From contig NZ_CP011786.1 in the NCBI RefSeq assembly GCF_001263395.1, forward strand, positions 372,001 through 436,000: a stretch of 64,000 bases of DNA. Reading direction: 5' to 3'. The stretch comes from Bifidobacterium actinocoloniiforme DSM 22766. Lineage in GTDB: Bacteria > Actinomycetota > Actinomycetes > Actinomycetales > Bifidobacteriaceae. Numbering within the stretch: position 1 is the first letter of the stretch; each line of letters begins with the position of its first letter. The translations under genes were made by a program, and so were the position numbers. This document shows positions 10,301 to 18,376 of this stretch, piece by piece. Below the pieces are notes generated by a model, which was given only the letters and a program-made list of their open reading frames with translations, was not told where the DNA came from and made no database searches.

Positions 10301-10586
10301 GCAGGCTGAGGAAGCTATGGGCGGTTCGGCTTCACCCGCCGAGACCTTGACGGCTAACATCACCGGGGCTGACGGAACCCAGCAAGTGGTCACCGGGCCT
10401 TCAGGCACTTACTTCCGCCTGACCCGCGTCGACGCCAGTCATCAGGGGGTCCACCTGGAGGGTGAGCGAGCTGCTGCCGGCTTGTGGTGGCGGCCGGTCT
10501 GGCTTTGGTCGTTGGGCTTGGTCCTTCTGGCCTACTGCTTGGTCGCCCTGCCTCGATGGACCCTGAGCGAAGGGAGCGCAGCATGA
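7365..10586 (+). CDS. Large polytopic membrane glycosyltransferase, GT2 family
   Basis: A 1073-residue protein. The N-terminal third is a GT-A fold glycosyltransferase of family 2: it opens with VSVEADMTYLPATLSGLFSQ, has the acidic nucleotide-sugar motif LLHDDSRPLDED, and continues to the acceptor-side region (FAVSLAGALVPL, FGLSADFCRRA). The rest is a membrane domain with roughly a dozen hydrophobic segments between about residues 300 and 1060, with several extracytoplasmic loops. This architecture is found in actinobacterial envelope polysaccharide loci next to LCP and DUF5719 genes. The ATG at 7365 was chosen over upstream in-frame codons because family sequence starts there and a GGAG lies just upstream. 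It overlaps the next gene by four bases (ATGA), implying coupled translation. The sugar donor is not known. Confidence 0.85.
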   Translation: MTSSTPVFSDVQQVLASVLAERPRSVRQEVDPSVAALVSVEADMTYLPATLSGLFSQRLMPSLVIIADCSGRTTEPLYSTLTLDRGQGQAPARTVRIEVVRAHGARSYGDAVRRALGYANLPASVRALWLLHDDSRPLDEDCLETLVGTWRDTPAASLLGAKQLDWEGRGLHNVGSYAVKGGLNSLVVDGEPDQEQYDARQDVFAVSLAGALVPLQTLSSLSGLGSWASTFGLSADFCRRACLSGGRVVVAPAARIAHRRARYEGLRGKDGEQSEQENPRDSSMQVIDARESYLYSGHRPLTWPVLWIARLLAAFWFAALSLTAQRPYAAVCELCAPWRVLGHLGHLFSARLHLSRVVNTSFKHLEPLQASHAQVKQWRARTRAYEDQLARPLLSNLARAHLRRLQRIRVLWALGMVVVVMVYTAWAAWPVLKSLFQGGALTSDYLLSSSAGLGQLARAATVPWTWGLALGAPSPPTPFLLLLLPLAVLTGGRVWVAVAFLFFACLPLAALSFWALAGVFTRSNPIRAISGLLWAALAFALPLYADGDLPGLVVLAFLPAAFAFTFRAVGMYHTEQPAQPHPSARSAACASLCFMAVVLAEPQLLLALVVVFILFVCLVVSHRTMLVMIPLPAALAMAPTLVNAVGHWGQGGWRQLFGDVTQASSSRFGHPRAASVVDLVTGLLRVDVSGGPSTWLARNSWQSLAFLGVLALVAAIALVSLCLSSISRVSRLMWFLSIVGAALATVSACVAVGQDWSGPVAGSPLPGLMLALLGLLACVAMIAGGAVTPFTAMNVRWSNGYHAYTALGSATDASELEAEANGDVSQSASAVSFHGLIRRLLGRWSLTRVARAVLAVVLLAILAFCGAVGLHSASVSSLAARQGGLPMVAVDYLSRSESHRVLALAPVNERQVGFVSMRTARGDMVDSSAAAQSMPLSGRQDQADRRLSSAAAALMASADSQAIETISQLGFGGIFVPSGQAEEAMGGSASPAETLTANITGADGTQQVVTGPSGTYFRLTRVDASHQGVHLEGERAAAGLWWRPVWLWSLGLVLLAYCLVALPRWTLSEGSAA

Positions 10587-12154
10587 GCACGAACGCATCG
10601 CCGCAGTCGGCCCAGCAGGACAGCAAGGCCCAGGACGTCCCAAAGGCTCAAGTCCCGCAAGGGCGGCGGATGGGGAGAGTCGTAACCTCCGCTTTGACGG
10701 CTCTGATCATCATCGCCTTGGCCCTGGCTCTCCTGCTGCTGAGGCCCCCGAGCGCGCTGAGTGACCAGGGGCGGGTCGCGGACATCGGTTCCAGACAGGT
10801 CAGTCAGCTGAACTTGACGGATTACTGCCCCGCCCGTATGAGTTTGGCGGACACCACTGGTTTCGGCGAAGCTAAGCCGGATGAAGGCAACATCGCCTCG
10901 GCTTCCCGGTATGCGGCTTTTGGTCCTGTCTATGCCTCCTACGCGCGCACAGTGGGATCCGACGACGAGCTCAAGCTGAACGACGCCGACCCCAGTGACG
11001 ACGACCAGGTTCAGACGGCCTCAAGCCCAGCCGGCGAAGGAGGCAGCATCCAATCCACGCGCTTGCTCAAAGCCGTTCAGGGGGCCGGCGCCGCGTCGTC
11101 GATGGTCTCTTGGGCTACTTCCGGTGATCTCAGGGGTGTGCAGGCGGCTTCTTGCCTGCCCACAGGCTTCGAGCGCTCCTTCTTGCTGCCAGCCAGTCAG
11201 AAGGGATGGTCGCAGCAGCTGGTTGTGTACAACCCCTCGACTAAGGCCGCCAGCGTGAACTTGGAAGCGTATGGGACCAGCGCGCGCGGACCCCTGGCCT
11301 TGAACACGCGCGGAGTGGTTACCGTCAAGGCTGGTGGGGATTCTGTGTACGATTTGGCGGCGGCCGCGCCGGGTCAGGACGCGCTTTTCGTGCGTTTGAC
11401 CGGCACCGACGCCCCGGTCGCCGCCACGGTTCGGCTGAGCGCCATGTCCGGCACCGACGCTCTGGGCTCGGATTTCGCCACAGACATCGGCCAGGAGTCG
11501 CGTCAGGCCGTCCTGCCGGGGGTGGAGGGCGGCGATCAGCCCCAGCTTCTGTTGATGAGCCAGGGCAAGGCCCATATCAAGGCTTCCTGGGTCTTAAGCA
11601 CTGGCTCCACCCAAGCTAAGGAAGCCGATCTGCCTGGCGGACGAGTGGCCGCGATTGACATGGGCCAGGCACCCGAAGGCGCGGTGGGCTTGAGTCTGGA
11701 TGCGGATGCGCCAGTGCTTAGCGCCGCTAAGCTGACCAGGCAGGGGCAGGATGGCCAATCCGACTTCGCCATGTTGGCACCCGCCAGTGCCCGGAAGGTC
11801 AGCGCCATAGCCTTGCCTGATCAAGCGGTCGGCAGTCTGGCGCTGGTCAATGTCAGCGGCCGCGAGTCCTCGGCCACGCTCGTAGGTCTCGACGGCGCTG
11901 GCAAGCGAACCGGCTCGCGGAGCCTGAACTTGAACCCTGGGCAGGGAACCATCGTCAGCATGGCGGACCTGGGGCATGGCACCGCTCTTGCGCGCTTGGA
12001 GGATTCGAACGCCACCTTGGCCTGGTCGGCTCGTGTAGGGGTGGACGCGGTCTCCCAGGCTGGGGTGACGGGCTTGGCTGTGGTCGGGGCGCAGGCTTTG
12101 GAGCCGCAGACCCTGCGTGTGCGCGCCCAGCAGGACAGGACCTTAGTCAGGTAG
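10583..12154 (+). CDS. DUF5719-type membrane-anchored extracellular protein
   Basis: A 523-residue protein with a short cytosolic N-terminus, one membrane segment at about residues 33-52 (TALIIIALALALLLL) and a large extracytoplasmic domain that is Ala/Ser/Gly/Asp-rich with repeated beta-like stretches. Size, topology and position immediately after a giant GT2 gene match the DUF5719 proteins of actinobacteria. The start at 10583 has AGGGAG seven bases upstream and overlaps the stop of the glycosyltransferase gene. The tight coupling suggests the two proteins act together at the membrane. The family assignment rests on context and general appearance, not on a diagnostic motif; biochemical function is unknown. 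Confidence 0.7.
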   Translation: MSTNASPQSAQQDSKAQDVPKAQVPQGRRMGRVVTSALTALIIIALALALLLLRPPSALSDQGRVADIGSRQVSQLNLTDYCPARMSLADTTGFGEAKPDEGNIASASRYAAFGPVYASYARTVGSDDELKLNDADPSDDDQVQTASSPAGEGGSIQSTRLLKAVQGAGAASSMVSWATSGDLRGVQAASCLPTGFERSFLLPASQKGWSQQLVVYNPSTKAASVNLEAYGTSARGPLALNTRGVVTVKAGGDSVYDLAAAAPGQDALFVRLTGTDAPVAATVRLSAMSGTDALGSDFATDIGQESRQAVLPGVEGGDQPQLLLMSQGKAHIKASWVLSTGSTQAKEADLPGGRVAAIDMGQAPEGAVGLSLDADAPVLSAAKLTRQGQDGQSDFAMLAPASARKVSAIALPDQAVGSLALVNVSGRESSATLVGLDGAGKRTGSRSLNLNPGQGTIVSMADLGHGTALARLEDSNATLAWSARVGVDAVSQAGVTGLAVVGAQALEPQTLRVRAQQDRTLVR

Positions 12155-12178
12155 GGGGGCTGAATCGGCCGGCCCGGC

Positions 12179-12613
12179 TTAGGCCCCCCAAGAGGGGTCG
12201 ATGTCCTCCGGGTGGCGGCCGTAGAGTTCCGACAGGCGCAGGACCATTTCGTCGCGAATCATCAGTTCCAGCTCGTAGCGGCTGTGGGCCTTGGTCTGCA
12301 TGGGCAGGCGGTAGAGGACTATTCTGGCATCGACGCCATGGCTGGGAGCGAATGACCGGGATAAGGCGCAGGGCTCGTTGTCCCAGGGCAGGGGGTCCGA
12401 AGGCGGCACATCTTCGACAGCGAACTGGACCGGCCCCACCAGCTGCGGCCAGGCCATGCCCAGGCGTTTGATTTGTGAGGCGACCATCGTGTCGAAAAGG
12501 CCCGCGTTGGTGCGGGAACGGGGGAGCCGGGAGCCGAAAGTGGGTCGACGCACACCCCGGCCGTGCAGGTCACGGTAGGAGCCCTGCGTCCAGGGTGTTC
12601 GGGCGGAATTCAT
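12179..12613 (-). CDS. Zincin-like metallopeptidase-family protein lacking an evident HExxH
   Basis: A 144-residue basic protein converging on the DUF5719 gene. It resembles the small actinobacterial metallopeptidase-family proteins that sit beside whiB/LCP loci: RTNAGLFDTMVASQIKRL at the start, LVGPVQFAVEDVPPSDP in the middle, and a C-terminal helix ending near GRHPEDIDPSWG. In family members known to me the C-terminal helix carries HExxHH. Here the corresponding stretch reads RDEMVLRLSELYG, with no histidine pair, so it is probably not a zinc peptidase. Assignment is by overall similarity and position; the alternative is an unrelated conserved hypothetical protein. Confidence 0.6.
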   Translation of the reverse strand: MNSARTPWTQGSYRDLHGRGVRRPTFGSRLPRSRTNAGLFDTMVASQIKRLGMAWPQLVGPVQFAVEDVPPSDPLPWDNEPCALSRSFAPSHGVDARIVLYRLPMQTKAHSRYELELMIRDEMVLRLSELYGRHPEDIDPSWGA

Positions 12614-12715
12614 GGGACCACCATAGCCCTTCCGCCTGATATGGAGGCCTTGCTAGGATACTGCTTGTCCAGCGGCGCGGGGTCGCTGCCAGCTTCAAGG
12701 GGTAAGGAGTCGCTC

Positions 12716-13537
12716 ATGGGCTTGGGCCAGCGCTCACCAATCGTCGTGCGGCCTTGGCGCCAGCAGGACTTGTCCGCCATCTGCGCCAGGGCACAGGTTC
12801 TGGCTTTCGACCTGGACACCACTTTGGCCCGTTCCAAGACCAGGATGGACCCGGACATGGCCGTCCGCTTCGCCGCCATGACCAACCTGCGCCCAACGGC
12901 CATCGTGTCGGGCGGGCGCTTCGAGCAATTCCGGGACCAGGTCTTGGATGCTTTGCCGGCCGCCGCCGATCTGAGCGCCCTCCATCTGATGCCCACTTCC
13001 GGCACCCGCTACTACCGATGGGGCGGCTCGGGCTGGCAGCAGGTTTATGCCCATGATTTGAGCGCTCAGGAGCGGGAGGCAGCCGTGAACAGCCTGGAGC
13101 GCAGGGCCCGCCAGCTGGGCGACTGGGAGGAGCGGACCTGGGGGCCTCGCATCGAGGACCGCGGTAGCCAGATCACTTTCTCCGCCTTGGGCCAGGAGGC
13201 GCCGGTGGACGCTAAGGAGGCTTGGGACCCGACCAATGAGCGCAAGAACGCCTTGGCCCAGGCCGTGGCCGCTGACCTGCCCGACCTGCAAGTGCGCTCG
13301 GGAGGCTCCACCAGCGTCGACATTTCCGCCAAGGGCATTGACAAGGCTTACGCCGTGGGACAGTTAGCGGGAATCCTGTCGGTGCCAGTGGACCGGATGG
13401 TTTTCGTGGGCGATCGGATGGATCCGGACGGCAACGATTACCCGGCGGCCCAGGCTGGGACCATGGCCCTGAGAGTCAACGATCCCGATGACACGCTTGA
13501 GCTTTTGGAGGCGATGGAGCCGCTTTTGCGGGCCTGA
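12716..13537 (+). CDS. HAD-superfamily (IIB) hydrolase, phosphomannomutase-like
   Basis: A 273-residue cytosolic HAD-fold phosphatase. Motif I is FDLDTTLA (nucleophile and acid-base aspartates), motif II lies near AIVSGGRF, and the C-terminal motif IV is FVGDRMDPDGND. The KGIDKAYAV segment with the preceding cap region is like the type IIB cap of eukaryotic-type phosphomannomutases and sugar phosphatases. I chose the ATG at 12716 because AAGGAG sits six bases upstream; the frame is open further 5'. Near an envelope polysaccharide locus, a sugar-phosphate substrate is plausible but not shown. Confidence 0.75.
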   Translation: MGLGQRSPIVVRPWRQQDLSAICARAQVLAFDLDTTLARSKTRMDPDMAVRFAAMTNLRPTAIVSGGRFEQFRDQVLDALPAAADLSALHLMPTSGTRYYRWGGSGWQQVYAHDLSAQEREAAVNSLERRARQLGDWEERTWGPRIEDRGSQITFSALGQEAPVDAKEAWDPTNERKNALAQAVAADLPDLQVRSGGSTSVDISAKGIDKAYAVGQLAGILSVPVDRMVFVGDRMDPDGNDYPAAQAGTMALRVNDPDDTLELLEAMEPLLRA

Positions 13538-13632
13538 CCTCTACTTCGCCCCTCTGACGTTCGCCGGCACATTCGACCACATGGGTGCGCTGTCCTTGCC
13601 TATCGGCCTCCTAGCCTCTTATCCTGGCCCGC

Positions 13633-14394
13633 ATGGATGGAAGCGCACATGTTCCGAGGCTTTGGGTTCCGGGCCTGTTGGCCGCAGTCCGTGATTTGAT
13701 CGTGCCCCGAGGTTGCGCTGGTTGCGACTGCCCGGACGAGGTCTTGTGCCCGGCCTGCGCCGCTCTCTTCCGGCAGTATCGGAGTTTCCCGGCCGCTGGC
13801 TTCGTCTGGGGGAGCGGCCTGGCCTGTGCTGGCTACCAGGGGCGGGCCCGGCGGGCAATCCTGGAGTGGAAGGACCATGACGATGAGGAGGTCACCAGGC
13901 CCTTAGGGCGCGCTATGGGCGAGCTGGCGGTCCAGTCCCTGGAGCGGGCCTGGACTGGGAACCTCGGTCCGGTTCCCTCGCAAGTGCTGATTGTCCCCGC
14001 CCCCTCGTCATCCAAATCGGTCCGCAGGCGGGGACGGGTCCACATGCCGCCGGTGGCCGGGGCCGCGGCTGCCTCGCTGCGCCAAGCCGGTCTGCCAGCT
14101 CAGGTTCAGTTGGCGCTGATTATGGGGTCGGTGCGGGGTAAGTCCGTAGAGCTCCACGGGTCCTCGGCGCGGGCCTCCCGCCTGAGCGGGCGTATTCACA
14201 CCCGGGCTGGCATTGAGTTGACTGGCCAGTCAGTCATCCTGGTTGATGATATCGTCACCAGTGGTTCCACCATCCGCCAGTGCGCTGCGGCCCTTCGGAC
14301 CGCCGGGGCTTACCCCTTGACAGCCCTGGCCCTGGCGCGGGCCGGTCGGGGATCTGACCCCAGCCGGGCCGTTGAGCCTGTGCCCGTCATCTAG
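13633..14394 (+). CDS. ComF-family phosphoribosyltransferase-like protein
   Basis: A 253-residue protein. The N-terminus has a four-cysteine zinc-ribbon-like motif (CAGCDCPDEVLCPAC). The C-terminal half is a type I phosphoribosyltransferase fold with the PRPP-binding motif VILVDDIVTSGSTI. ComF proteins are tied to DNA uptake in competent bacteria, and relatives (GntX, YhgH) occur widely. Its stop codon and that of the convergent umuC share the palindrome CTAG at 14391-14394. No other competence gene is in the window. Confidence 0.8.
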   Translation: MDGSAHVPRLWVPGLLAAVRDLIVPRGCAGCDCPDEVLCPACAALFRQYRSFPAAGFVWGSGLACAGYQGRARRAILEWKDHDDEEVTRPLGRAMGELAVQSLERAWTGNLGPVPSQVLIVPAPSSSKSVRRRGRVHMPPVAGAAAASLRQAGLPAQVQLALIMGSVRGKSVELHGSSARASRLSGRIHTRAGIELTGQSVILVDDIVTSGSTIRQCAAALRTAGAYPLTALALARAGRGSDPSRAVEPVPVI

Positions 14395-15743
14395 CGAGCG
14401 TGGACGGTCGCCATCTCGTCCCAGCGGGTGGTGCAGCGGGGTGAGAGCATCCGCCGGTTCATGGCCCACTCGGCTCCGGTGTCCTCATCCTGCCGTCCTT
14501 TGCCGCGCACGCCCCCGAAGCCGATGCCGACCCGAAAAGGGCCGAAGCGGCGGGCCGCCTCATCCAGGGCCGGACCCAGTCCCCGGTCCCGGTTGGCTTC
14601 CAAGCCATCCAAGGTCTGGTAGCCTTTAGCGTCTCGCAGGTTCTCCAAAACGACGCCAGCGCGTATGTAGGCGGCATGAGGGTCGACTCGTCCCGCCAAG
14701 GCGGTCCTGGCGGCCCGGGTGATGACCACGGGGTCGTCCGATGGATCCTCCAGGCGCGTCTGCCCGCTCATCGCTGAGTATTGGCCGGGCGCGTAAGGAC
14801 TGGAGGAGCAGAAGACGCGCACCCGGGAGCATAGGCTTCCCTGCCGGCGCAGGCGGGAGCAGGCTTTCTGCGCGTAGACGCCCAGGGCTTGGCTGAGGGT
14901 GCCGAAGCCGACCACAGGTTTTGAGAACATGCGCGAGCACAGGATTTGCTGGGAGCGGGCTCCGCCATTGGCATCCTCCTCGCGTTCGATCGCCGGTGTG
15001 CCGCGCAGCTCCAGGACTGTGCGCTCCAAGAGCACGGAGAAGCGCCGCCTCATCGCCGTTGGGTCCGCGCGTTGGAGGTCCAGGGCGGTCAGGATGCCCG
15101 TGGACTCCAGCTTTTTGGTCAGCCGTCGGCCAACCCCCCACACATCGGCCACTGGCACCGAGGCCAGGGCCCGGTCACCGTCTTGGGCCAGCACTTGACT
15201 CCACAGGGTGACCCCGTTGGCTCCGGGGTGGTTCTTAGCCCAATGATTGGCCACTTTAGCAAGGGTCTTGGTGGGTGCCACGCCCACGCTGACCGGGATG
15301 CCGACCGACCGCAGGACGGTCTCGCGCAAGTCCGCGCAGATGGCTTGGGTTCGTTGGCCGTCCCAGAGGGAGAGCATGAAACACTCATCGATCGAGTAGA
15401 CCTCCTGCTCAGGCAGGAAGTTCGCCATGATGGACATCATCCGGTGGGAGAGGGAGGCGTAGAGCTCGTAGTTGGAGGAGCGGGCCACCACCCCGTCGCG
15501 CTCGGCCTGCTCGCGGATCTTGAACCAGGGGGTGCCGTTGGCGATCCCGAGTCGTTTGGCCGCAGGGGAGCGGGCCACCACACAGCCGTCGTTGTTGGAC
15601 AGGACGACCACAGGCCGACCGGCCAGACTGGGATTGAAGACGGATTCGCAGGAAGCGAAAAAGGAGTTAGCGTCGGCCAGCACGAATTGCGGGGTCAGGC
15701 GAGCGTGGTCGTAGAGTTGGTCTTGATTGAAGTCTTCAGGCAT
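14391..15743 (-). CDS. umuC: Y-family translesion DNA polymerase, UmuC-like
   Basis: A 450-residue UmuC-type polymerase. Catalytic acidic motifs are visible as LADANSFFASCE near the N-terminus and YSIDECFM about 90 residues later; the DNA-binding helix-hairpin region (VWGVGRRLTKKLESTGI) and the little-finger domain follow. The full frame extends 27 residues upstream, but I start at the ATG at 15743 (MPEDFNQD), which overlaps the stop of umuD by eight bases, implying coupled translation. With UmuD it would form an SOS-inducible mutagenic polymerase that copies damaged DNA. The length is close to E. coli UmuC (422). Confidence 0.85.
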   Translation of the reverse strand: MPEDFNQDQLYDHARLTPQFVLADANSFFASCESVFNPSLAGRPVVVLSNNDGCVVARSPAAKRLGIANGTPWFKIREQAERDGVVARSSNYELYASLSHRMMSIMANFLPEQEVYSIDECFMLSLWDGQRTQAICADLRETVLRSVGIPVSVGVAPTKTLAKVANHWAKNHPGANGVTLWSQVLAQDGDRALASVPVADVWGVGRRLTKKLESTGILTALDLQRADPTAMRRRFSVLLERTVLELRGTPAIEREEDANGGARSQQILCSRMFSKPVVGFGTLSQALGVYAQKACSRLRRQGSLCSRVRVFCSSSPYAPGQYSAMSGQTRLEDPSDDPVVITRAARTALAGRVDPHAAYIRAGVVLENLRDAKGYQTLDGLEANRDRGLGPALDEAARRFGPFRVGIGFGGVRGKGRQDEDTGAEWAMNRRMLSPRCTTRWDEMATVHAR

Positions 15744-16410
15744 GGCCGCCCCATCCGGCACTGGGGTAGGGGGCGGATCTGCGTGTGCCCTGTCCCGAGC
15801 TCGGACCGCCGCTTTGGCGCCCATGCCCCGCCCGGGCGGACGAGGGCGCTCCGGCTGTGGGCGCGCCGGGCCTTGGGCAGCTGACGGAAGGCGCTGGATT
15901 GCGGTTGGCCCGTGCAGGGGTCTCCTCCCGCTGCCAGTGGTAGTTGCCGGTCACTACCCCCCAGACGACCAAAACTTCACCTCCCTGGGGCTTGAAATCC
16001 GGGTAGGCCGGGTTCTCCGCCTGCAGCCAGGTCCGCCCACCTTCGCTGCGCAGGCGTTTGACGGTCAATTCGTCATCCAGGATCGCGATGACCACATCCC
16101 CGTCGCAGGGGTCCAGACCCCGGTCCACGACCAGGAGGTCCCCATCGAAAATGCCCGCGCCAGTCATCGAGTCGCCTGCCACCCGCACCACAAACGTGGA
16201 GTCTGGATGGATGAAGACGTGCTCGTCGAAAGAGAATTCAGTGGAAAAGTAGTCCTGAGCCACTGAAGGGAAGCCTGCATGGACCGCCTCCAGCGCTAGG
16301 GGAACCGGGTGAGGCATCCGCGTGACAGAGTGGACGCCCCTGAGCGAGACGGTTCGCGCGCCCTGCTGTGGGCGCGCTTCCATGGGAGCTTTACCAGGCT
16401 GTTTTCCCAT
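15736..16410 (-). CDS. umuD: UmuD-like S24 self-cleaving SOS protein with low-complexity tail
   Basis: A 224-residue LexA/UmuD-type peptidase. The expected self-cleavage Ala-Gly lies in EAVHAGFPSVAQDYF, matching the UmuD context. The nucleophile serine is in VAGDSMTGAGIFDGDLLVVDR, and the lysine general base in LTVKRL. Unlike typical UmuD (about 140 residues), it has an additional C-terminal tail of about 60 Pro/Ser/Gly/Arg-rich residues running into umuC. I start at the ATG at 16410, with GAGG eight bases upstream; two earlier in-frame starts exist. A perfect SOS box lies immediately upstream. Confidence 0.85.
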   Translation of the reverse strand: MGKQPGKAPMEARPQQGARTVSLRGVHSVTRMPHPVPLALEAVHAGFPSVAQDYFSTEFSFDEHVFIHPDSTFVVRVAGDSMTGAGIFDGDLLVVDRGLDPCDGDVVIAILDDELTVKRLRSEGGRTWLQAENPAYPDFKPQGGEVLVVWGVVTGNYHWQREETPARANRNPAPSVSCPRPGAPTAGAPSSARAGHGRQSGGPSSGQGTRRSAPYPSAGWGGHA

Positions 16411-16436
16411 CGTCATCACCTCGCCTGAGAACATGA

Positions 16437-16448
16437 GAACATTTGTTC
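16437..16448. promoter_or_regulatory. LexA (SOS) box upstream of umuDC
   Basis: GAACATTTGTTC, followed by GA, is a perfect GAAC-N4-GTTC palindrome, the core of actinobacterial/Gram-positive LexA sites. It lies 26 bases before the chosen umuD start, placing umuDC under SOS control. Confidence 0.8.
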
Positions 16449-16479
16449 GAATCAGTATGCTCCGACGAATGGACAGGAA

Positions 16480-17622
16480 TCAGGACAGGTCCAGGTCCGT
16501 CCCGGCCTCCTCCTGCTCAATGTGGTATTTGGGCAGGGTGACCTCGAAATCGACCCCGCGCGTGTCGTCCACCACGTGAATCTGACCGCCGTGCAGCTGG
16601 GCGGCCCAGCGGGCTATCGACAGTCCCAGCCCGGTGCCCCCGGATTCGGTGCCGGGACCGGTGCGCCCCTTGACGAAGCGCCGGAAGATGTCGGAGCGGG
16701 CCTCCAGTGGAATCTGGGAGCCGAAGTTGACCACATTGGTCACAACCGTGTCCTGGGCCTGGTCCTCATGGGCCTCGATCAGGACCGTGGTCCCGTCGGC
16801 CGAATGCTTCAAAGCGTTGGAGATGACGTTGGTGAAGAGCTGGCGCAGGCGGTTCTGATCGCCCTCCATCGTGATGTCGGCGGGCATGTCGATGTGGATG
16901 TCGTGGGCGTGCCCGGCGTCGGCGATTTCCAGGGGGCCCACTGTGTCGTCGATGAAGTCAGCGAAGTTGAACTTCTCGACCTCCAGGCTGGCGGCGCCCG
17001 CCTCCATACGCGAGAGGTCCAGCAGGAAGGCGATGAGGTCGGACAGGCGGTGGGTTTGGTCCAGGATGCCTTCCAGGTTGGCCGGTGTGGGCTCGGTGAC
17101 CCCATCGGCCATGTTCTCCACCATCGCCTGGAGGGCGGAGACCGGTGTGCGCAGCTCGTGGGAGACGTTCGCTACCATGTCCCGGCGCATTTGGTCAGCG
17201 TGCTGAAGCTCCTCGGCCATCTCATTGAAGGAACGGGTCAGGAGCCCTACCTCGTCCCGCGAGCCCTCGGCGCTCTGCACGCGGACCGTGTAATCCCCCT
17301 CTGCCATGGCCTCGGCCGCATCGCGCATCTGGCGCAGGGGAGCGGTCAACCCACGCGAGAAGTAGTAAGTGATGCCCAGGGCGACCACCAGGGTCAGGGG
17401 CATGGCAATCCAGCCGGACAGCCCTATCTTGAGTAAGAACCAGGCCATTACAAAGGCGATGGCCGTGGAGATGGTAATCAGGACCGACAGTTCCACTTTC
17501 AAAGAGGAAAAAGCTCCGATTGGCCGGTCCCGCCCGGGCCGGGCCCCTACGGCCGAAGCCAGGAGGCGCTTGGGGGCGGACGCGCCAGAGGCAGCGGGGC
17601 CTCGCGTTCGCTTGGATTTCAT
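16480..17622 (-). CDS. Sensor histidine kinase, HAMP-containing, minimal sensor loop
   Basis: A 380-residue kinase. A basic Ala/Gly-rich N-terminus of about 40 residues precedes two membrane segments (about 45-64 and 71-88) separated by only a few residues. A HAMP linker (about 88-140), HisKA with phospho-acceptor His155 in VSHELRTP, and HATPase boxes (NVISNALKHS, GTGLGLSIA) follow. With almost no extracytoplasmic loop, it may sense within the membrane or through partner proteins. The ATG at 17622 has AAGGA upstream and begins 13 bases after the response regulator stop. It may be SenX3/PhoR-like, but I cannot prove which system. Confidence 0.85.
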   Translation of the reverse strand: MKSKRTRGPAASGASAPKRLLASAVGARPGRDRPIGAFSSLKVELSVLITISTAIAFVMAWFLLKIGLSGWIAMPLTLVVALGITYYFSRGLTAPLRQMRDAAEAMAEGDYTVRVQSAEGSRDEVGLLTRSFNEMAEELQHADQMRRDMVANVSHELRTPVSALQAMVENMADGVTEPTPANLEGILDQTHRLSDLIAFLLDLSRMEAGAASLEVEKFNFADFIDDTVGPLEIADAGHAHDIHIDMPADITMEGDQNRLRQLFTNVISNALKHSADGTTVLIEAHEDQAQDTVVTNVVNFGSQIPLEARSDIFRRFVKGRTGPGTESGGTGLGLSIARWAAQLHGGQIHVVDDTRGVDFEVTLPKYHIEQEEAGTDLDLS

Positions 17623-17635
17623 CGCAGCGATTCCT

Positions 17636-18376
17636 TCAGGACCGGCCTCGCTCGCCGTTGTCCTCAGGCGGCTCGAAGGCGTATCCCACACCATGCACGG
17701 TGCGGATGAGCTGGGCGCCGAGCTTATGGCGCAGGGCCTTGACGTGCGAGTCGACGGTACGGGTGCCCGAGGCGTCCACCCAGTCCCAGACCTCCTCAAG
17801 GAGCTTCTCTCTGGTCAGGACCGACTTGGGCTTGCGGGCCAGCGTGGCCAGCAGGTCAAACTCGGTGGGGGTCAAGTGGACCTGCTCGCCGTTCTGGCTG
17901 ACGATGCGCTGGGCCGGGTCGATGACCAGGGAGCCGAAGTCCAGGAGTTTCTCGTTCTCCGAGTTCTTGGCGATGACTTTGGCCCGCTCAACCCGGCGTA
18001 GGAGGGCCTTGCAGCGCGCGATCAGCTCCCGCATGGAGAAGGGCTTGGTCATGTAGTCATCGGCGCCGGCACCCAGGCCGGTCACCTTGTCGGCCTCGTC
18101 ATCCCGGGCGGTCAGGATAAGAACCGGCACCGGGCGCTCGGCGACGATGCGCTTGGTGGCCTCCAACCCATCCATGACCGGCAGCATGATATCCATGATC
18201 ACCAGGTCGGGCTTGAATTGCGAGGCCGCTTGAACAGCGCTGGCCCCGTCCGAGGCCACCCTGGCCGTCCAGCCCTCGGCTGTGACGCGCTGGGCGATGG
18301 CGGTGGCCAGCGTCGGTTCGTCCTCAACTACCAGGATGGTGGTCGCTGCCGCATAGCGGCTCGTGTTCTTCATCAT
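17636..18376 (-). CDS. OmpR/PhoB-family response regulator
   Basis: A 246-residue DNA-binding response regulator. The receiver has acidic pocket EDE at 18-20, phospho-acceptor Asp62 in LVIMDIMLP, Thr in LILTARDD and Lys in MTKPFS. The C-terminal winged helix shows the OmpR pattern LTPTEFDLLATLARKPKSVLTREKLLEEVWD and VDSHVKALRHKL, with the terminal GVGYAFE wing. Its kinase is directly downstream. The gene diverges from carD, which in actinobacteria often lies near a SenX3-RegX3-like system; that identity is suggested only by context. Confidence 0.9.
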   Translation of the reverse strand: MMKNTSRYAAATTILVVEDEPTLATAIAQRVTAEGWTARVASDGASAVQAASQFKPDLVIMDIMLPVMDGLEATKRIVAERPVPVLILTARDDEADKVTGLGAGADDYMTKPFSMRELIARCKALLRRVERAKVIAKNSENEKLLDFGSLVIDPAQRIVSQNGEQVHLTPTEFDLLATLARKPKSVLTREKLLEEVWDWVDASGTRTVDSHVKALRHKLGAQLIRTVHGVGYAFEPPEDNGERGRS

